Shown piece after piece: positions 37,920 to 48,420 of a stretch of DNA of 64,000 nucleotides; the stretch's first letter is position 1, and each line of letters begins with the position of its first letter. The translations under genes and the position numbers were made by a program. This DNA is from Octadecabacter antarcticus 307. Lineage in GTDB: Bacteria; Pseudomonadota; Alphaproteobacteria; Rhodobacterales; Rhodobacteraceae. Location: contig NC_020911.1 of NCBI RefSeq assembly GCF_000155675.2, forward strand, positions 89,501 through 153,500, in the 5' to 3' direction. Under the pieces are notes generated by a model. It was given only the letters and a program-made list of their open reading frames with translations, made no database searches and had not been told where the DNA came from.

Positions 37920-39082
37920 ACATGAATTACGGCCTGACCGAAGAGCATCACATGATTGCGGACACCGTCCGCAGCTTCGTCGAAAAAGAAATCTACCCGC
38001 ACGAAGACCTCGTTGAACGTACAGGTGAAGTCCCGCAAGACATCGCGGATGAGATTAAGCGCAAGACAATTGAACTCGGCTTCTACGCCTGCAATTTCCC
38101 CGAAAGTGCGGGTGGTGCGGGTCTAAATCACGTTGAATTTGCACTTGTTGAACGCGAACTTGGGCGCGGATCGATGGCGCTTAATCATTTCTTCGGCCGC
38201 CCGCAGAACATCCTCATGGCCTGTGATGGCGACCAGATTGAACGGTATCGCGACCCCGCCGTGCGCGGTGAACGGATGGACGCGCTGGCGATGACTGAAC
38301 CCGGTGCGGGATCGGACGTGCGCGGCATGAAATGTTCAGCCGTGCGCGATGGTGGTGATTGGGTGCTTAACGGGACCAAACACTTCATCTCTGGCGCGGA
38401 TCACGCCGATTTCCTGATCGTGTTTGTGGCCACGGGGGAGGATCAAACCCCGCGCGGCCCCAAGAAACGCATCACCACATTTCTCGTGGATCGCGGCACA
38501 CCCGGTTTCACCATTCGCGACGGATACAAGTCCGTGTCGCATCGTGGTTATAAAAACATGATCCTCGATTTTGACGATTGCCGACTACCAAACGCACAGG
38601 TCTTAGGCGAAGTCGACGGTGGCTTTGCTGTAATGAACGAATGGCTCTACGCGACGCGCATCACTGTCGCGACAATGTCCGTTGGCCGCGCACGGCGTGT
38701 CTTTGATTATGCGCTCAACTATGCGGCAGAACGCGAACAGTTCGGTCAGAAGATTGGCAAGTTCCAAGGCATCAGTTTTCAGCTCGCCGATATGATCACC
38801 GAAATCGACGCGGCAGATTTGCTGACCCTTGCAGCCGCAGACAGGCTCGACAAAGGGCTTCCAGCCAACCGTGAAATTGCATCTGCGAAACTCTATGCGT
38901 CAGAAATGCTGGGCCGTGTCACCGATGCGGCGATCCAAGTTCATGGTGGCATGGGTCTGATGGACGATTTCCCGCTTGAACGCTTCTGGCGCGATGCCCG
39001 CGTCGAACGTATCTGGGACGGAACATCCGAAATCCAACGCCACATCATAAGCCGCGAAATGCTGCGGGCTCTTGGTGCATGA
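37916..39082 (+). CDS. Acyl-CoA dehydrogenase
   Basis: 388 residues. FAD flavoprotein oxidising an acyl-CoA to the 2-enoyl-CoA. Signatures MTEPGAGSDVRGM (flavin binding), YAAEREQFGQKIGKFQ, IQVHGGMGLMDDFPLERFWRD and the C-terminal RVERIWDGTSEIQRHIISRE. Electrons go to ETF. Coupled to neighbours by ATGA overlaps on both sides. Confidence 0.93.
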   Translation: MNMNYGLTEEHHMIADTVRSFVEKEIYPHEDLVERTGEVPQDIADEIKRKTIELGFYACNFPESAGGAGLNHVEFALVERELGRGSMALNHFFGRPQNILMACDGDQIERYRDPAVRGERMDALAMTEPGAGSDVRGMKCSAVRDGGDWVLNGTKHFISGADHADFLIVFVATGEDQTPRGPKKRITTFLVDRGTPGFTIRDGYKSVSHRGYKNMILDFDDCRLPNAQVLGEVDGGFAVMNEWLYATRITVATMSVGRARRVFDYALNYAAEREQFGQKIGKFQGISFQLADMITEIDAADLLTLAAADRLDKGLPANREIASAKLYASEMLGRVTDAAIQVHGGMGLMDDFPLERFWRDARVERIWDGTSEIQRHIISREMLRALGA

Positions 39083-41094
39083 CGCACAACTTATCGAGAC
39101 TACTTCGCCCCAAAAGCGTTGCTGTGATCGGTGGCGGTGCGTGGTGTCGCGCCGTGATCGAACAGCTTCAGAAGTTAAAATTCAGTGGTGATATCTGGCC
39201 AATTCACCCCAGCGCCCGCGAAATCTGTGGCCTGCCAACCCACCCATCGGTGCACGACCTGCCGGATATTCCTGACGCTGCATTCATCGGCATCAACCGC
39301 GATGCGACCATCGAAGTCGTTGCGCAGCTATCGAAAATTAGCGTTGGTGGCGCCATCTGTTTCGCAAGTGGTTTTAGCGAAACAGATGGCGGTCAGAACG
39401 CCAACGCGCGCCTGCTAAAAGCAGCCGCCAACATGCCAATTCTTGGTCCCAATTGCTATGGCATGATCAACGCGCTGGATGGTGCTTCGCTTTGGCCAGA
39501 TCAGCATGGGTGTTTGCCTGTTGATCGTGGTCTGGCGATCCTGACGCAAAGCTCCAACATCGCCATTAACCTCACGATGCAACAACGCGGCTTGCCAATC
39601 GCCTATGTCGTGACATGTGGAAATCAGGCGCAGCTGTCGATGGCGCAGATCGCTGATGCCTTGCTTGATGACCCCCGCGTTACAGCGATTGGCCTACATA
39701 TCGAAGGGTTCAGTGACCTTGTGGCATGGCAGGCCCTTGCCCGCAAAGCCTACGCAAAAGGCATTCCGCTGGTCGCGTTGAAAGTTGGAAAATCCATTGA
39801 GGCGCAGAGCGCCACGATCTCACATACAGCGTCATTGGCTGGCAGCGACGCAGGCGCAACCGCGCTCTTGCAACATCTCGGTATCGCGCGGGTTGATGAC
39901 CTCCCAACATTATTGGAAACGTTGAAAATCTTGCACGTCGCCGGTCCCCTCCCATCTGGGCAGATCGCGTCTATCAGTTGTTCTGGCGGGGAGGCTAGCC
40001 TGATCGCCGATATGGCATACGACACGGCGCTTACCTTCCCCCCTTTGACAGATCTGCAAGAAAAACGTCTCTTGGCAGCGCTCGGCCCCAAGGTCGCATT
40101 GGCCAATCCGCTGGACTATCACACATATGTTTGGCGTGACATCGGGGCTATGACACGCACCTTTTCCGCTATGATAGTGACTGAAATCGCGATCACATTC
40201 TTGATTGTGGATTTCCCACGTGGCGACATATGTGACCCGTCAGATTGGGAATGCGCGATCCAATCGGCGCTGGACACGCGCGCTGCAACAGGTGGGACAA
40301 TCGCTATGGTCGCGACCCTGACCGAACTCATGCCTGAACACGTTGCCCGCCGATTGATGACAGGCGGTATCATTCCAATGGGCGGTATCCGTGAGGCTTT
40401 GGCCGCAACGCAAGCCGCTCATCAGCGCGCACCAAGGTCCGCCGACCTAGTCGTTGCGACCGCATCAATGCCTGCTGAGACACTGTCAGAAGCAGACGCA
40501 AAGCGGGCCTTGGAAAAGGTAGGCGTCATGGTGCCGAAACTCCGGACAGGCGACCTCGAAACGCTCGCCACCCACGCCGACATCGAACAAGGGCCGTTCG
40601 TGCTGAAATCCATCGGAGCCGCCCACAAAAGCGAAGCTGGTGGCGTTGCATTGTCCCTGACCAGCGGCGACGCGGTGCGTAATGCAGGCGCAAAGATGTC
40701 GACCAAGGACTTTATCCTTGAAGAGATGATTACGGATTCTGTTGCAGAAATTCTTGTAGGTATTGTAAAAGACCCTGCCCATGGCTTTGTGATCACGATC
40801 GGTGCGGGTGGGATAAATGCTGAACTGATGCAAGACACTGCGTCTGTCTTGATGCCTGCGTCCCGCGAATGCCTTAAACAGACACTAAATACGCTGAAAG
40901 TGGCAAAAATCCTCAATGGATATCGCAATCAACCTACTGGGGATATCAACGCGATGCTGGATGCCATCGATGCGATCCAGTCCTATGTTCTTGCCAATCT
41001 CGACACCATTGAAGAGGTTGAAGTGAACCCGCTCATCATCACCCAGACCCGTGCGGTCGCCGCTGACGCCTTGATAAGGAAACGCCATGACTGA
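39079..41094 (+). CDS. Acyl-CoA synthetase, ADP-forming type
   Basis: 671 residues. Domains in order: CoA-binding Rossmann (RPKSVAVIGGGAWC), succinyl-CoA-ligase-like with the phospho-His loop (SHTASLAGSDAGA), a second ligase domain, and an ATP-grasp domain (GPFVLKSIGAAHKSEAGGVA). It makes an acyl-CoA from an acid, CoA and ATP with release of ADP. Likely activates the substrate that the neighbouring dehydrogenase and hydratase process. Confidence 0.9.
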   Translation: MTHNLSRLLRPKSVAVIGGGAWCRAVIEQLQKLKFSGDIWPIHPSAREICGLPTHPSVHDLPDIPDAAFIGINRDATIEVVAQLSKISVGGAICFASGFSETDGGQNANARLLKAAANMPILGPNCYGMINALDGASLWPDQHGCLPVDRGLAILTQSSNIAINLTMQQRGLPIAYVVTCGNQAQLSMAQIADALLDDPRVTAIGLHIEGFSDLVAWQALARKAYAKGIPLVALKVGKSIEAQSATISHTASLAGSDAGATALLQHLGIARVDDLPTLLETLKILHVAGPLPSGQIASISCSGGEASLIADMAYDTALTFPPLTDLQEKRLLAALGPKVALANPLDYHTYVWRDIGAMTRTFSAMIVTEIAITFLIVDFPRGDICDPSDWECAIQSALDTRAATGGTIAMVATLTELMPEHVARRLMTGGIIPMGGIREALAATQAAHQRAPRSADLVVATASMPAETLSEADAKRALEKVGVMVPKLRTGDLETLATHADIEQGPFVLKSIGAAHKSEAGGVALSLTSGDAVRNAGAKMSTKDFILEEMITDSVAEILVGIVKDPAHGFVITIGAGGINAELMQDTASVLMPASRECLKQTLNTLKVAKILNGYRNQPTGDINAMLDAIDAIQSYVLANLDTIEEVEVNPLIITQTRAVAADALIRKRHD

Positions 41095-41869
41095 CCCGAT
41101 CAAAACACGACGCGAGGGCGCGATCCTCGAAGTAACGCTGGACCGGCCCAAGGCCAATGCAATCGACCTGACAACAAGCCGGATAATGGGAGAGGTTTTT
41201 GCCGATTTTCGTGATGATCCTGACCTACGTGTGGCGATCCTCACTGGCGCGGGGGAGAAATTCTTTTGCCCCGGTTGGGACCTCAAGGCGGCAGCGGACG
41301 GGGACGCAGTTGACGGCGACTACGGCGTTGGCGGCTTTGGCGGCCTGCAAGAACTGCGTGACATGAACAAGCCCGTCATCGCCGCAGTGAACGGCATTTG
41401 CTGCGGTGGTGGGCTGGAATTGGCACTTTCTGCGGACATTATCCTCGCGGCTGATCACGCGACATTCGCGTTGCCCGAAATCCGGTCTGGCACCATCGCG
41501 GATGCGGCGTCTATCAAACTGCCCAAACGCATTCCCTACCACATTGCGATGGAACTGTTGCTGACCGGTCGTTGGCTCGACACGACCGAGGCGCTCAATT
41601 GGGGCTTGATCAATCACGTGCATCCAGCCGCTGATCTAATCGCGCAAGCTTGGGACATGGCGCGGCTTCTGGCGTCTGGTCCACCCCTGGTTTACGCCGC
41701 GATTAAGGACGTTGTCCGCGATGCTGAGGATGCAAAATTCCAAGACGCGATGAACCACATTACAAAACGTCAGCTGGCATCGATAGATCGTCTCTATTCC
41801 AGCGAAGATCAGCTTGAAGGCGCACGTGCATTTGCTGAGAAACGTGATCCCATTTGGAAAGGCCGCTAG
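41087..41869 (+). CDS. Enoyl-CoA hydratase/isomerase (CaiD-like)
   Basis: 260 residues, crotonase fold. Oxyanion-hole segments CPGWDLKA and [39 protein letters not shown] resembles carnitinyl-CoA dehydratases (CaiD), where Glu-containing active sites hydrate crotonobetainyl-CoA. Last gene of the five-gene operon; its end touches the convergent aroQ. Confidence 0.88.
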   Translation: MTDPIKTRREGAILEVTLDRPKANAIDLTTSRIMGEVFADFRDDPDLRVAILTGAGEKFFCPGWDLKAAADGDAVDGDYGVGGFGGLQELRDMNKPVIAAVNGICCGGGLELALSADIILAADHATFALPEIRSGTIADAASIKLPKRIPYHIAMELLLTGRWLDTTEALNWGLINHVHPAADLIAQAWDMARLLASGPPLVYAAIKDVVRDAEDAKFQDAMNHITKRQLASIDRLYSSEDQLEGARAFAEKRDPIWKGR

Positions 41870-42300
41870 GCCAAAAGCGTCTTGATCCGTCGCAGCGCAA
41901 AGCCGTATCCATCCGTCCCAAAGCCCGCGATCACGCCCTCGGCGCGGGCCGACACGTAGGAATGGTGCCTAAAACGTTCACGTTTATGGATATTGGAAAT
42001 GTGCACTTCCATCACCGGACCCTCGAACATCTTTAACGCGTCTAGAATGGCGACAGACGTATGGCTCAACGCGGCTGGATTAATGATAATGCCCGCCGCC
42101 ACGCCGCGCGCTTCTTGGATCCAGTCCACCAGCACACCTTCGTGATTGGATTGGCGCGCATGAACGTCCAACCCCAGCTCGGCTCCCAATGCGGTGCAAG
42201 ACGCCACAATATCGTCAAGCGTTTCAGAGCCATAAATCTCAGGCTGGCGTTGGCCCAAAAGGTTCAGATTCGGGCCGTTGATAAGAAGTATTTTTCCCAT
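41866..42300 (-). CDS. aroQ: 3-Dehydroquinate dehydratase, type II
   Basis: 144 residues. [20 protein letters not shown] contains the catalytic Tyr region, SNHEG binds substrate, [13 protein letters not shown] and VEVHISNI-like ([20 protein letters not shown]) complete the active site with its His and Arg. Third step of the shikimate pathway. Normal length. Confidence 0.95.
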   Translation of the reverse strand: MGKILLINGPNLNLLGQRQPEIYGSETLDDIVASCTALGAELGLDVHARQSNHEGVLVDWIQEARGVAAGIIINPAALSHTSVAILDALKMFEGPVMEVHISNIHKRERFRHHSYVSARAEGVIAGFGTDGYGFALRRIKTLLA

Positions 42301-42338
42301 GAGCGACCATCCGTCATGGCCAGCATTATGGCAAGCCC

Positions 42339-42518
42339 TCAGGCCTTTTCGAATTGGACAAGTCGTGCAATGTCGTAACGATGTGACAGGTCGGCCTTAT
42401 CGCTGTAAATACGCACGTCGTGACATGTAAGGTCTACAATTTCTGTGTCTAATCCACCTAAAATTGCCTCAAATCCGGCGCTTTGATAGTGCTGGGCATT
42501 AACTGAAATTACAAACAA
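42339..42518 (-). CDS. Small hypothetical protein, TTG start
   Basis: 59 residues if started at TTG 42518, which follows CAGGGGTG. It reads [20 protein letters not shown] then [20 protein letters not shown] and has a balanced, protein-like composition. It lies directly upstream of aroQ on the same strand, 38 bases away. No family recognised. Confidence 0.45.
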   Translation of the reverse strand: MFVISVNAQHYQSAGFEAILGGLDTEIVDLTCHDVRIYSDKADLSHRYDIARLVQFEKA

Positions 42519-42647
42519 ACACCCCTGTAGCGCTGGATGGAAAGGCCAAGGTCGGCTTTGGGCCGATTGTGAAGTTTCCTATTTTAAAGTGCTTTCACCA
42601 ATTGATGAACAACCAAACTAAACTCTACATTCGTTTTTTTTGAGTAA
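42519..42647. other. Short intergenic gap
   Basis: Nothing recognised beyond the likely promoter of the divergent HEPN gene. Confidence 0.4.
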
Positions 42648-44060
42648 ATGGCGCGAGCGATGGCAAGGTTGACTATGAACATTGATCCTTTTGACGAAAA
42701 GATGTGGGAAGTTCGTCTTGAACTTGTTCTGAACGCTCTTGCTGATGCCCAAGAGCCCTTTCTTGAGGCACATTGGCAAGCCAATGGCAGCCCGCCAAAA
42801 ATTGAATTTAATGGTCAGGATGAGACGCCATATCCAGGCGAAGACTTGGCCCGCCTGTACGAAGCTGCAGGGATTGCGATGCGCGATGGTGATCAGGAAT
42901 ACTTTGTACCGCTTCGGACAGCTTTGGATCATGTAAGAGATATAATGCGTTTACATCCGAGTTTGACCTGCGTTTCGAGCACTATGTTTGGCGCTGATGG
43001 TTTGCAGGTCGGCATCCTCAATGCACGCTCGTTCACAAGTTTGAGCCGTCTGATAGTGGGACAAATGGCCCGCCGTGATGCGTGTCCTGACAAGCGATTT
43101 CGTACTTCCATCATCGAGTTGAATTCACTTTTGCAGTTATCTAGGGGTGGGCAAAGCCACCCACTCTCTAATCGTCTGGATATTGGTTATGACATAGCAC
43201 TTTTTCATGGTGATCGTGTTTTAGACACGGTCGAGCTTGGTGAGGGATATTCATTGATGCCCTATTCGCATCTACGCGAGAACGTTGATGACGAATGGTT
43301 GGAGGATGTCGCACCGGATCAGCTCCGTCACCGCAACTGGGACTCCATTTGCGCAGTTGTGCATGAATTCCGTTAGAAGCCCGAAATCCGCCCTCCCAAC
43401 TCACACAATGATTCACGGGTCAGAAGAATGCCTCCGTCATTCGATGGGAGAGTTTCGGCTTTTGCAAACTTACTCGCCGTATCCATCGGAATGTCACATC
43501 GATGGTTGATGACGATTGAAGGATGTGTGCCGCGTGTCTCAAGTCACTTGCTTGGGCTGATTCACAATTGCGGTTCTACGCGCAAAGGTCGTTCAATTGG
43601 CCATTTGTATAGTCCTTTTCGACAGCCGCGGATAGTTGACCCGAGGTTGATCAAAAATGCGCGCCAACACGTATTTGAGACAGATGTTGGAGCCTACGCC
43701 GAGCTTGCACCTGTAATTCAACGGTTGGCTGAGGCGCTTGGCAGAGATGGGCAATATGCACGCGAAGACAAGGTTCTTGACGTTGCCGTGTCGCTGGAGC
43801 GGCTTTTCAAGCCGAGTGGCAGGCGCATCAGTTTGGATTTACAAAATGCTGTCGCAGACACTCTCGGCACCAGCGATGAATCAAAAGCCCAGTTCAGAGA
43901 TCAGGTGAAACATTTCTATGATGTACGGTCGGCAATCATTCATGGCCCGGTAGACACAAAGAAAAAGCAGCTCCTGACAGAAACAGGTGAGGCCTTTCAA
44001 AATGGATTTGAATTGGCTCGCGCTTCACTCATGAAAAAACTTGAGACGGAGCTTATTTGA
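42648..44060 (+). pseudogene. HEPN (ApeA-like) protein split by an in-frame TAG
   Basis: Two frames, 42648-43376 (242 codons) and 43428-44060 (210 codons), are in the same phase, and the 51 bases between them are open except for the single TAG at 43374-43376. As one gene it would be about 470 residues. The C-terminal part (LDVAVSLERLFKPSGRRISL; YDVRSAIIHG with the RxxxxH of HEPN) resembles the ApeA-like HEPN domain, an RNase-type domain found in defence proteins. The N-terminal part has no known family. A nonsense mutation is the simplest reading. Confidence 0.65.
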
Positions 44061-44547
44061 TAGCATTTACTACAACAAAAGAGACTGAATGGTCGCCCGG
44101 TTTACACAATGCCATCATTGGCGCAGCGGCAGCGAAAGCGCGCTTTGTCGGCATCACGTCGATAAAGCAAAAATGCTGCACGATGCACGAACATCAGCTT
44201 TCGGAAAGCTGCGCTGCAGTGTCGATGGTCCCGGCGAATGTCCGGTATGGGCCGTCCGTGACAATGATGAGATAGAGAAGCGGTCAGATTGCTGCGCCAT
44301 GCAGATTTCGACACGAAGGGCGGAGAGCAGACTTTCGCTGCAGGTGCGAGGTTGCAGTGAACCAATGGCGAGATCTGACATTCAAACAGCCACGGATCGA
44401 GGGATTGTGCTGCGGTGCGGAAGGCGGCTGAGAGCCCATATTGACCCGTTACGCGGGCGCATCAAACCAGCAAGGCAAACACGTTCCGCATGTTCGAAAT
44501 ACTCTCGCTAAGCAAAAGCGCCGCCCAGTTTCAAAGGCCGTGACGGG
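44061..44547. other. Degraded sequence
   Basis: Frames on both strands but none convincing. The stretch FDTKGGEQTFAAGAR in one frame suggests a decayed gene. Confidence 0.35.
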
Positions 44548-44745
44548 TTACGACTTGTACTGTGCGCCCTGAGTTTCGACTAACTTGTCAATCTGGTCAC
44601 GAAGAAAACCATACGAATTCGGGATCCTACCACGCGCATCCAAGAGGGCTTCCTCAACAGCATCGGAGTAATTCTGTTCATCGGTACAGCGAATGGCGAT
44701 ATCAACAACGTTCATGTTTTCGGACACCAGACCTCTCATAACCAC
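44548..44745 (-). CDS. Hypothetical small protein or fragment
   Basis: 65 codons, acidic and probably helical (DEQNYSDAVEEALLDARGRI). No family recognised; it could be the C terminus of a lost gene. Confidence 0.3.
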   Translation of the reverse strand: MVMRGLVSENMNVVDIAIRCTDEQNYSDAVEEALLDARGRIPNSYGFLRDQIDKLVETQGAQYKS

Positions 44746-44874
44746 TTTGCCGATAACTTGTCTTTCTATGTTGTGTATCGACAGGCTGGAGAAGTTTTAG
44801 GGGCGCAGGTCAGGGTGAGTGAACTTGCATCTGACAGGGGTAGAGCGCTGGAACAGGCTCAGGGCTGAAGTCAG

Positions 44875-45276
44875 TTGACGTTGGAGCCATATGATGAAGA
44901 AGAAGTTGAAGCTTCTGACACAATAATCCGTCGGGTTCCGGAACAGCAAATCGTTTGGGATGACAACGGTGATGTGCCACGACGTAGGATATCGACGTCC
45001 TTATATGCTAAATCTTCAGGTCCACTTGAGGGCATGTCAGTCGATATCGAAGCATTGATGGTCAATGATAGTATTATTCCGACCGAATTTTTAACAATGC
45101 CTGTCTTTCGAGGGGCGGTCTCTTTTTTAGCGTCTGAAGTCCGTTCCTTAGACCTGATTGTTGGGTATCATCCAATAAAAGACGATCCAAAACAACCAGA
45201 TAACCCCTATCATGGCGAAGTATGGCGAAATACTGAGGCAAAGAGATTCACTAGCGCTCAGAGAAATGGTCTATGA
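44875..45276 (+). CDS. Hypothetical protein
   Basis: 133 codons from TTG 44875; the ribosome site is poor and the true N terminus is unsure. Contents such as RRRISTSLYAKSSGPLEGMS then VDIEALMVNDSIIPTEFLTM and PDNPYHGEVW read like a small soluble protein. I do not recognise the family with certainty. It sits among defence-like and mobile DNA. Confidence 0.45.
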   Translation: MTLEPYDEEEVEASDTIIRRVPEQQIVWDDNGDVPRRRISTSLYAKSSGPLEGMSVDIEALMVNDSIIPTEFLTMPVFRGAVSFLASEVRSLDLIVGYHPIKDDPKQPDNPYHGEVWRNTEAKRFTSAQRNGL

Positions 45277-45957
45277 GACGCTGCTAAATGGTACGTCGTT
45301 ATCAAAGATGTAGAACTTAAGTGACGCATGCTGCCAAGTCTCTGTCACAGATGCTCCCAAAAAGACACTATGGCGTCTTAGCAAGCGCCCAACTCGCGTG
45401 TTCTCGGTATATGTGCACGCAAAAAAAAGGTGTAGCACTTACATATGAAAATAGTACGCTCAAAATATGATTGAAGGATAAGCAGTAAAAACTGCACAAT
45501 AACGCACTGGTTGGAGAGGGTGCGGGGGGGGCAAATTTACTTAAATGAACACAACGTACTGATAGTAAACAATAAATTTATATATAATGGTGCCCAGAAG
45601 AGGACACCCAACTTCCAGAATTACCATTTAATTATAGTGGGTTAGATAATAGTATTTTGATGAAAATGGTCCCAAAAGCGGTCCTAATTAACGCCAGTTT
45701 GGTCATCGGTGTTTATCAAACAAGATGCCCACTAATCTCATGCGATGCCTTTGGCTTTAGAAGCGCTGTCCTAGCGTTTTGGGTATCGCAAACCAAGGCT
45801 GTTGGTAAGGCAGAGGTTCATTCGAGGGGCAGTTTTGCATAGGAGGATGTGACCATAAAGTAGCCAACTAGCCAGCCCCTTATTTCTACTGTGGGGTGCC
45901 GGAAAGCCTGATCCGCAGCTAAACGTATGCTCAGACTGACCACAAGTCGTGCTGCGT
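45277..45957. other. Non-coding AT-rich stretch
   Basis: About 680 bases without a credible gene. It contains a run of eight G near 45524-45531. Confidence 0.4.
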
Positions 45958-46947
45958 TCAACCGTCACATTTGACCAAGATTGCGCCGCTACGCCCACCT
46001 GCTTCTACGGCTTCATGGGCTGCGACGCAGTCCTCCAACGGATAGATACGTTCAACCGGACAGGACAGTGCGTCCGCATCCAAGGCGCAGTGTAACTTGG
46101 CAATCATCGCATCGCGCTCAGGTTTTGGCAGCAGATAGATCAGGATGATGTCGATGGTCACGGCTTTGAACAGCAAGGGCAGGAATGGCAACATCGGCTC
46201 CATGCTTTTGGCTGAACCATAGGCGGCGAGGCGGCCGTTAGGGGCAATCACTTCGGCGTCTAGGGCCACGTTGAGGCCAAATTCGACCTCGACAACTGTG
46301 GGGATCAAAGCGCCATCGTTCGCGGCGAGGATTTTGGTGGCCAGATCCGCTGCGCTATAGTCAAACACGCTGTCGGCACCGGCTGCCTTTACCTGTTTCA
46401 TGTCACGCGGGCTGCATGTGGTGATCACTTTTGCACCGCCCCATTTTGCCAGTTGCACAGCCAGCAGACCGACTGTGCCCGCACCGCCTTGGATCAGCAC
46501 GGTCTGCCCCGTGATGTCACCACCGCCAAAGACCGCCTGTGCGGCAGTCAGGCCAGGAATCCCAAGGATTGCACCTGTTTCAAGGCTAACTGCGTCTGGC
46601 AATGGCACGGCCATATCGGCGGGGAGGGTGATGTGGCTGGCTGCGGTGCCATGGGCGCGCTGCCATTGACCATTCCAGATCCAGACCCGTTGACCGATGC
46701 GCGCATTGTCCACGCCACCGCCCACAGCCTCGATCACGCCTGCACCATCACTATGTGGGATGATGGTCTCGAAGACGGGCCGCTCCAACCCCGGACGGCC
46801 TCTGCGCGATTTCACGTCTGACGGGTTCACGCCGGAAAAGGTCAGCGCCACACGCACTTCGCCTGATTGGGGTTCAACGTCATTCAGGTTTTGCAAATTC
46901 AGAACGTCTTTGGCTGTGCCAAGCTTGGAATAAGTTATCGCGCGCAT
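45958..46947 (-). CDS. Zinc-independent MDR alcohol dehydrogenase / NADPH:quinone reductase
   Basis: 329 residues. The medium-chain dehydrogenase fold: N-terminal GroES-like domain (SGVNPSDVKSRRGRP; IIPHSDGAGVIEAVG) and NADPH-binding motif GGAGTVGLLAVQLAK. The structural and catalytic zinc ligands are absent, as in quinone oxidoreductases (QOR). Likely a reductase of quinones or enals. Intact and alone. Confidence 0.88.
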   Translation of the reverse strand: MRAITYSKLGTAKDVLNLQNLNDVEPQSGEVRVALTFSGVNPSDVKSRRGRPGLERPVFETIIPHSDGAGVIEAVGGGVDNARIGQRVWIWNGQWQRAHGTAASHITLPADMAVPLPDAVSLETGAILGIPGLTAAQAVFGGGDITGQTVLIQGGAGTVGLLAVQLAKWGGAKVITTCSPRDMKQVKAAGADSVFDYSAADLATKILAANDGALIPTVVEVEFGLNVALDAEVIAPNGRLAAYGSAKSMEPMLPFLPLLFKAVTIDIILIYLLPKPERDAMIAKLHCALDADALSCPVERIYPLEDCVAAHEAVEAGGRSGAILVKCDG

Positions 46948-47140
46948 GATGGGTATCCTTTGGGGTTTGTTCTACTCTACTCGCCTACTTTCGAGATTGG
47001 GAGGCTAGGCAGCTACCCGCAGGGCAGAAGGTCATTCTAGGGGCCGTTTCGCGTAGGCTAGATCTAGTGCAGGTCCGACTTATCTAGTGAGATAGTCTCA
47101 ATGTGTATTTCAGGATCGCAAGCCACTTCTAATATTTCGT
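46948..47140. other. Intergenic gap
   Basis: Nothing recognised. Confidence 0.35.
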
Positions 47141-48226
47141 TCAGCTTATGAACGCGTAAATCAAAACCCAGAGCGACAGCACGAAACAGCAAACAATTGT
47201 GAAGGTGCCGTTCCAAATCAATCCAACGTGTCGTGCGCTGACGCCTGCGAACGATCCGATTAGCAGGGTTGTTGCCGTAAACGGGGAACTCGCACCGCTC
47301 ATCGCCCAACCAGCGGTAAGCGCAACAACCAGGGCGGTGGGGTCTATGCCAAGGCTTGCGGCGCTTGGGATCAACGGTGCGATCAACGTCACTATCAAAA
47401 TGGGGTTCATACCGAGTTGCCCTGCAAATGGAATAATCCAGACGAACGACACCAAAATCAGCCACGTCGGCAACGACGACAGATCAAACCCCGCATTTAC
47501 CACTATAGGCGCCAATAATTGTGACCCGACAGTCCCTATATAACCTGCCATCATAAGCAAGATCAGCTCACCACGGTAAGTTGGCAATTCTAGCAAGACA
47601 TAAGTACTGACGCGTCGGGCAACGCTAATAAGGGGTGCCTTTGACCAGTGTTGAATGAACAACCAAACGATCGCGATTGCAGGGACAAGCACCGCAACCA
47701 AGCCAACGATGCGAACATCTGTGACTGCATTCAGAAAAATGACACCAATAATTAAAGTAGCCAAAAGTGTAATCAAAGGTAGCATTACCGTCCATGTTCC
47801 GGGCGGGTCGCTGCGTATCGGCGTCACGCTAAGGCGAGGCTTGAAAATGCTGTCCATGGCCCAACCGATGCCCGCGACGATGCTCGAAGTCACAAGACCC
47901 GGCACCAGAACCTGTGTCCAGCTTGTATCGGGAATAACAGTGGTCGAAATTGCGATTGCAAATGACAGCGGGGACCATGGCAAAGTCGATATAAACGCGC
48001 GCTGGATCGCCAACAACATACGCCGGATACGGTGTCCACGAATTTCCGCGTTCGGTTCAGACTTCGCGTTGGACATCGCCAATGCGCCCATGCCTCTGGT
48101 CATCAGCGGGTAGATAGCAGCATGCTTCTGCTCAACTGCTCTGAGGATGTCCGTCATACTGTATCTTGTAGGTAGGTGCGGTCTCACTCCCTTTGGAACG
48201 CGTCTAGGGACGCTTGGACTATTCAC
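47141..48226 (-). pseudogene. Permease fragment fused to a foreign 5' end
   Basis: Residues from about 45 on form eight or nine membrane helices (FLNAVTDVRIVGLVAVLVPA; GIDPTALVVALTAGWAMSGA; SPFTATTLLIGSFAGVSARH) like the C-terminal half of an ion-transporter-superfamily permease. The first part (ILRAVEQKHAAIYPLMTRGM) belongs to the polymerase-like gene fragment at 7410-7530. The junction near 48090 is a recombination product, so the permease has lost its N-terminal half. Confidence 0.7.
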
Positions 48227-48229
48227 AAT

Positions 48230-48420
48230 CGTCTGAATGCACTTCTTGAGACCCTTACGGTATTGCGCTGGGATACCCTCCGCAAGTATATCGATAGGTC
48301 AGCTGTTTTCCAGCAGGGCATGTATAAATGCCGACCTCCCTGTAGTAGACTAAGTTCGCCTTCACAAACGTTCCTTTTTTGCGGTTCCCAGACGGGTCTG
48401 GCCGAGGGACATAGGGCCTG
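48230..48420 (-). pseudogene. IS1182-like transposase scrap
   Basis: The minus strand reads GTFVKANLVYYREVGIYTCP then AGKQLTYRYT, matching the middle of IS1182-type transposases (usually FxYDxxxDxYxCPAGxxL). Only about 50 residues remain, with stops and shifts around them. Confidence 0.6.

Noticed and set aside
44089..44511. 140-codon frame
   Set aside because: Composition (many Arg, Cys and Ser) and overlap with other equally open frames point to non-coding or decayed DNA.
45657..45842. 61-codon frame starting MMKMVPKAVLINASLVIG
   Set aside because: No family, poor context and surrounded by non-coding AT-rich DNA; support is too weak.
48310..48334. CAGCAGGGCATGTATAAATG looked like another micro-insertion
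   Set aside because: On the minus strand it encodes the GIYTCPAGK segment normal for IS1182-type transposases and lacks the GAGAGGGG arm, so it is ordinary coding sequence.
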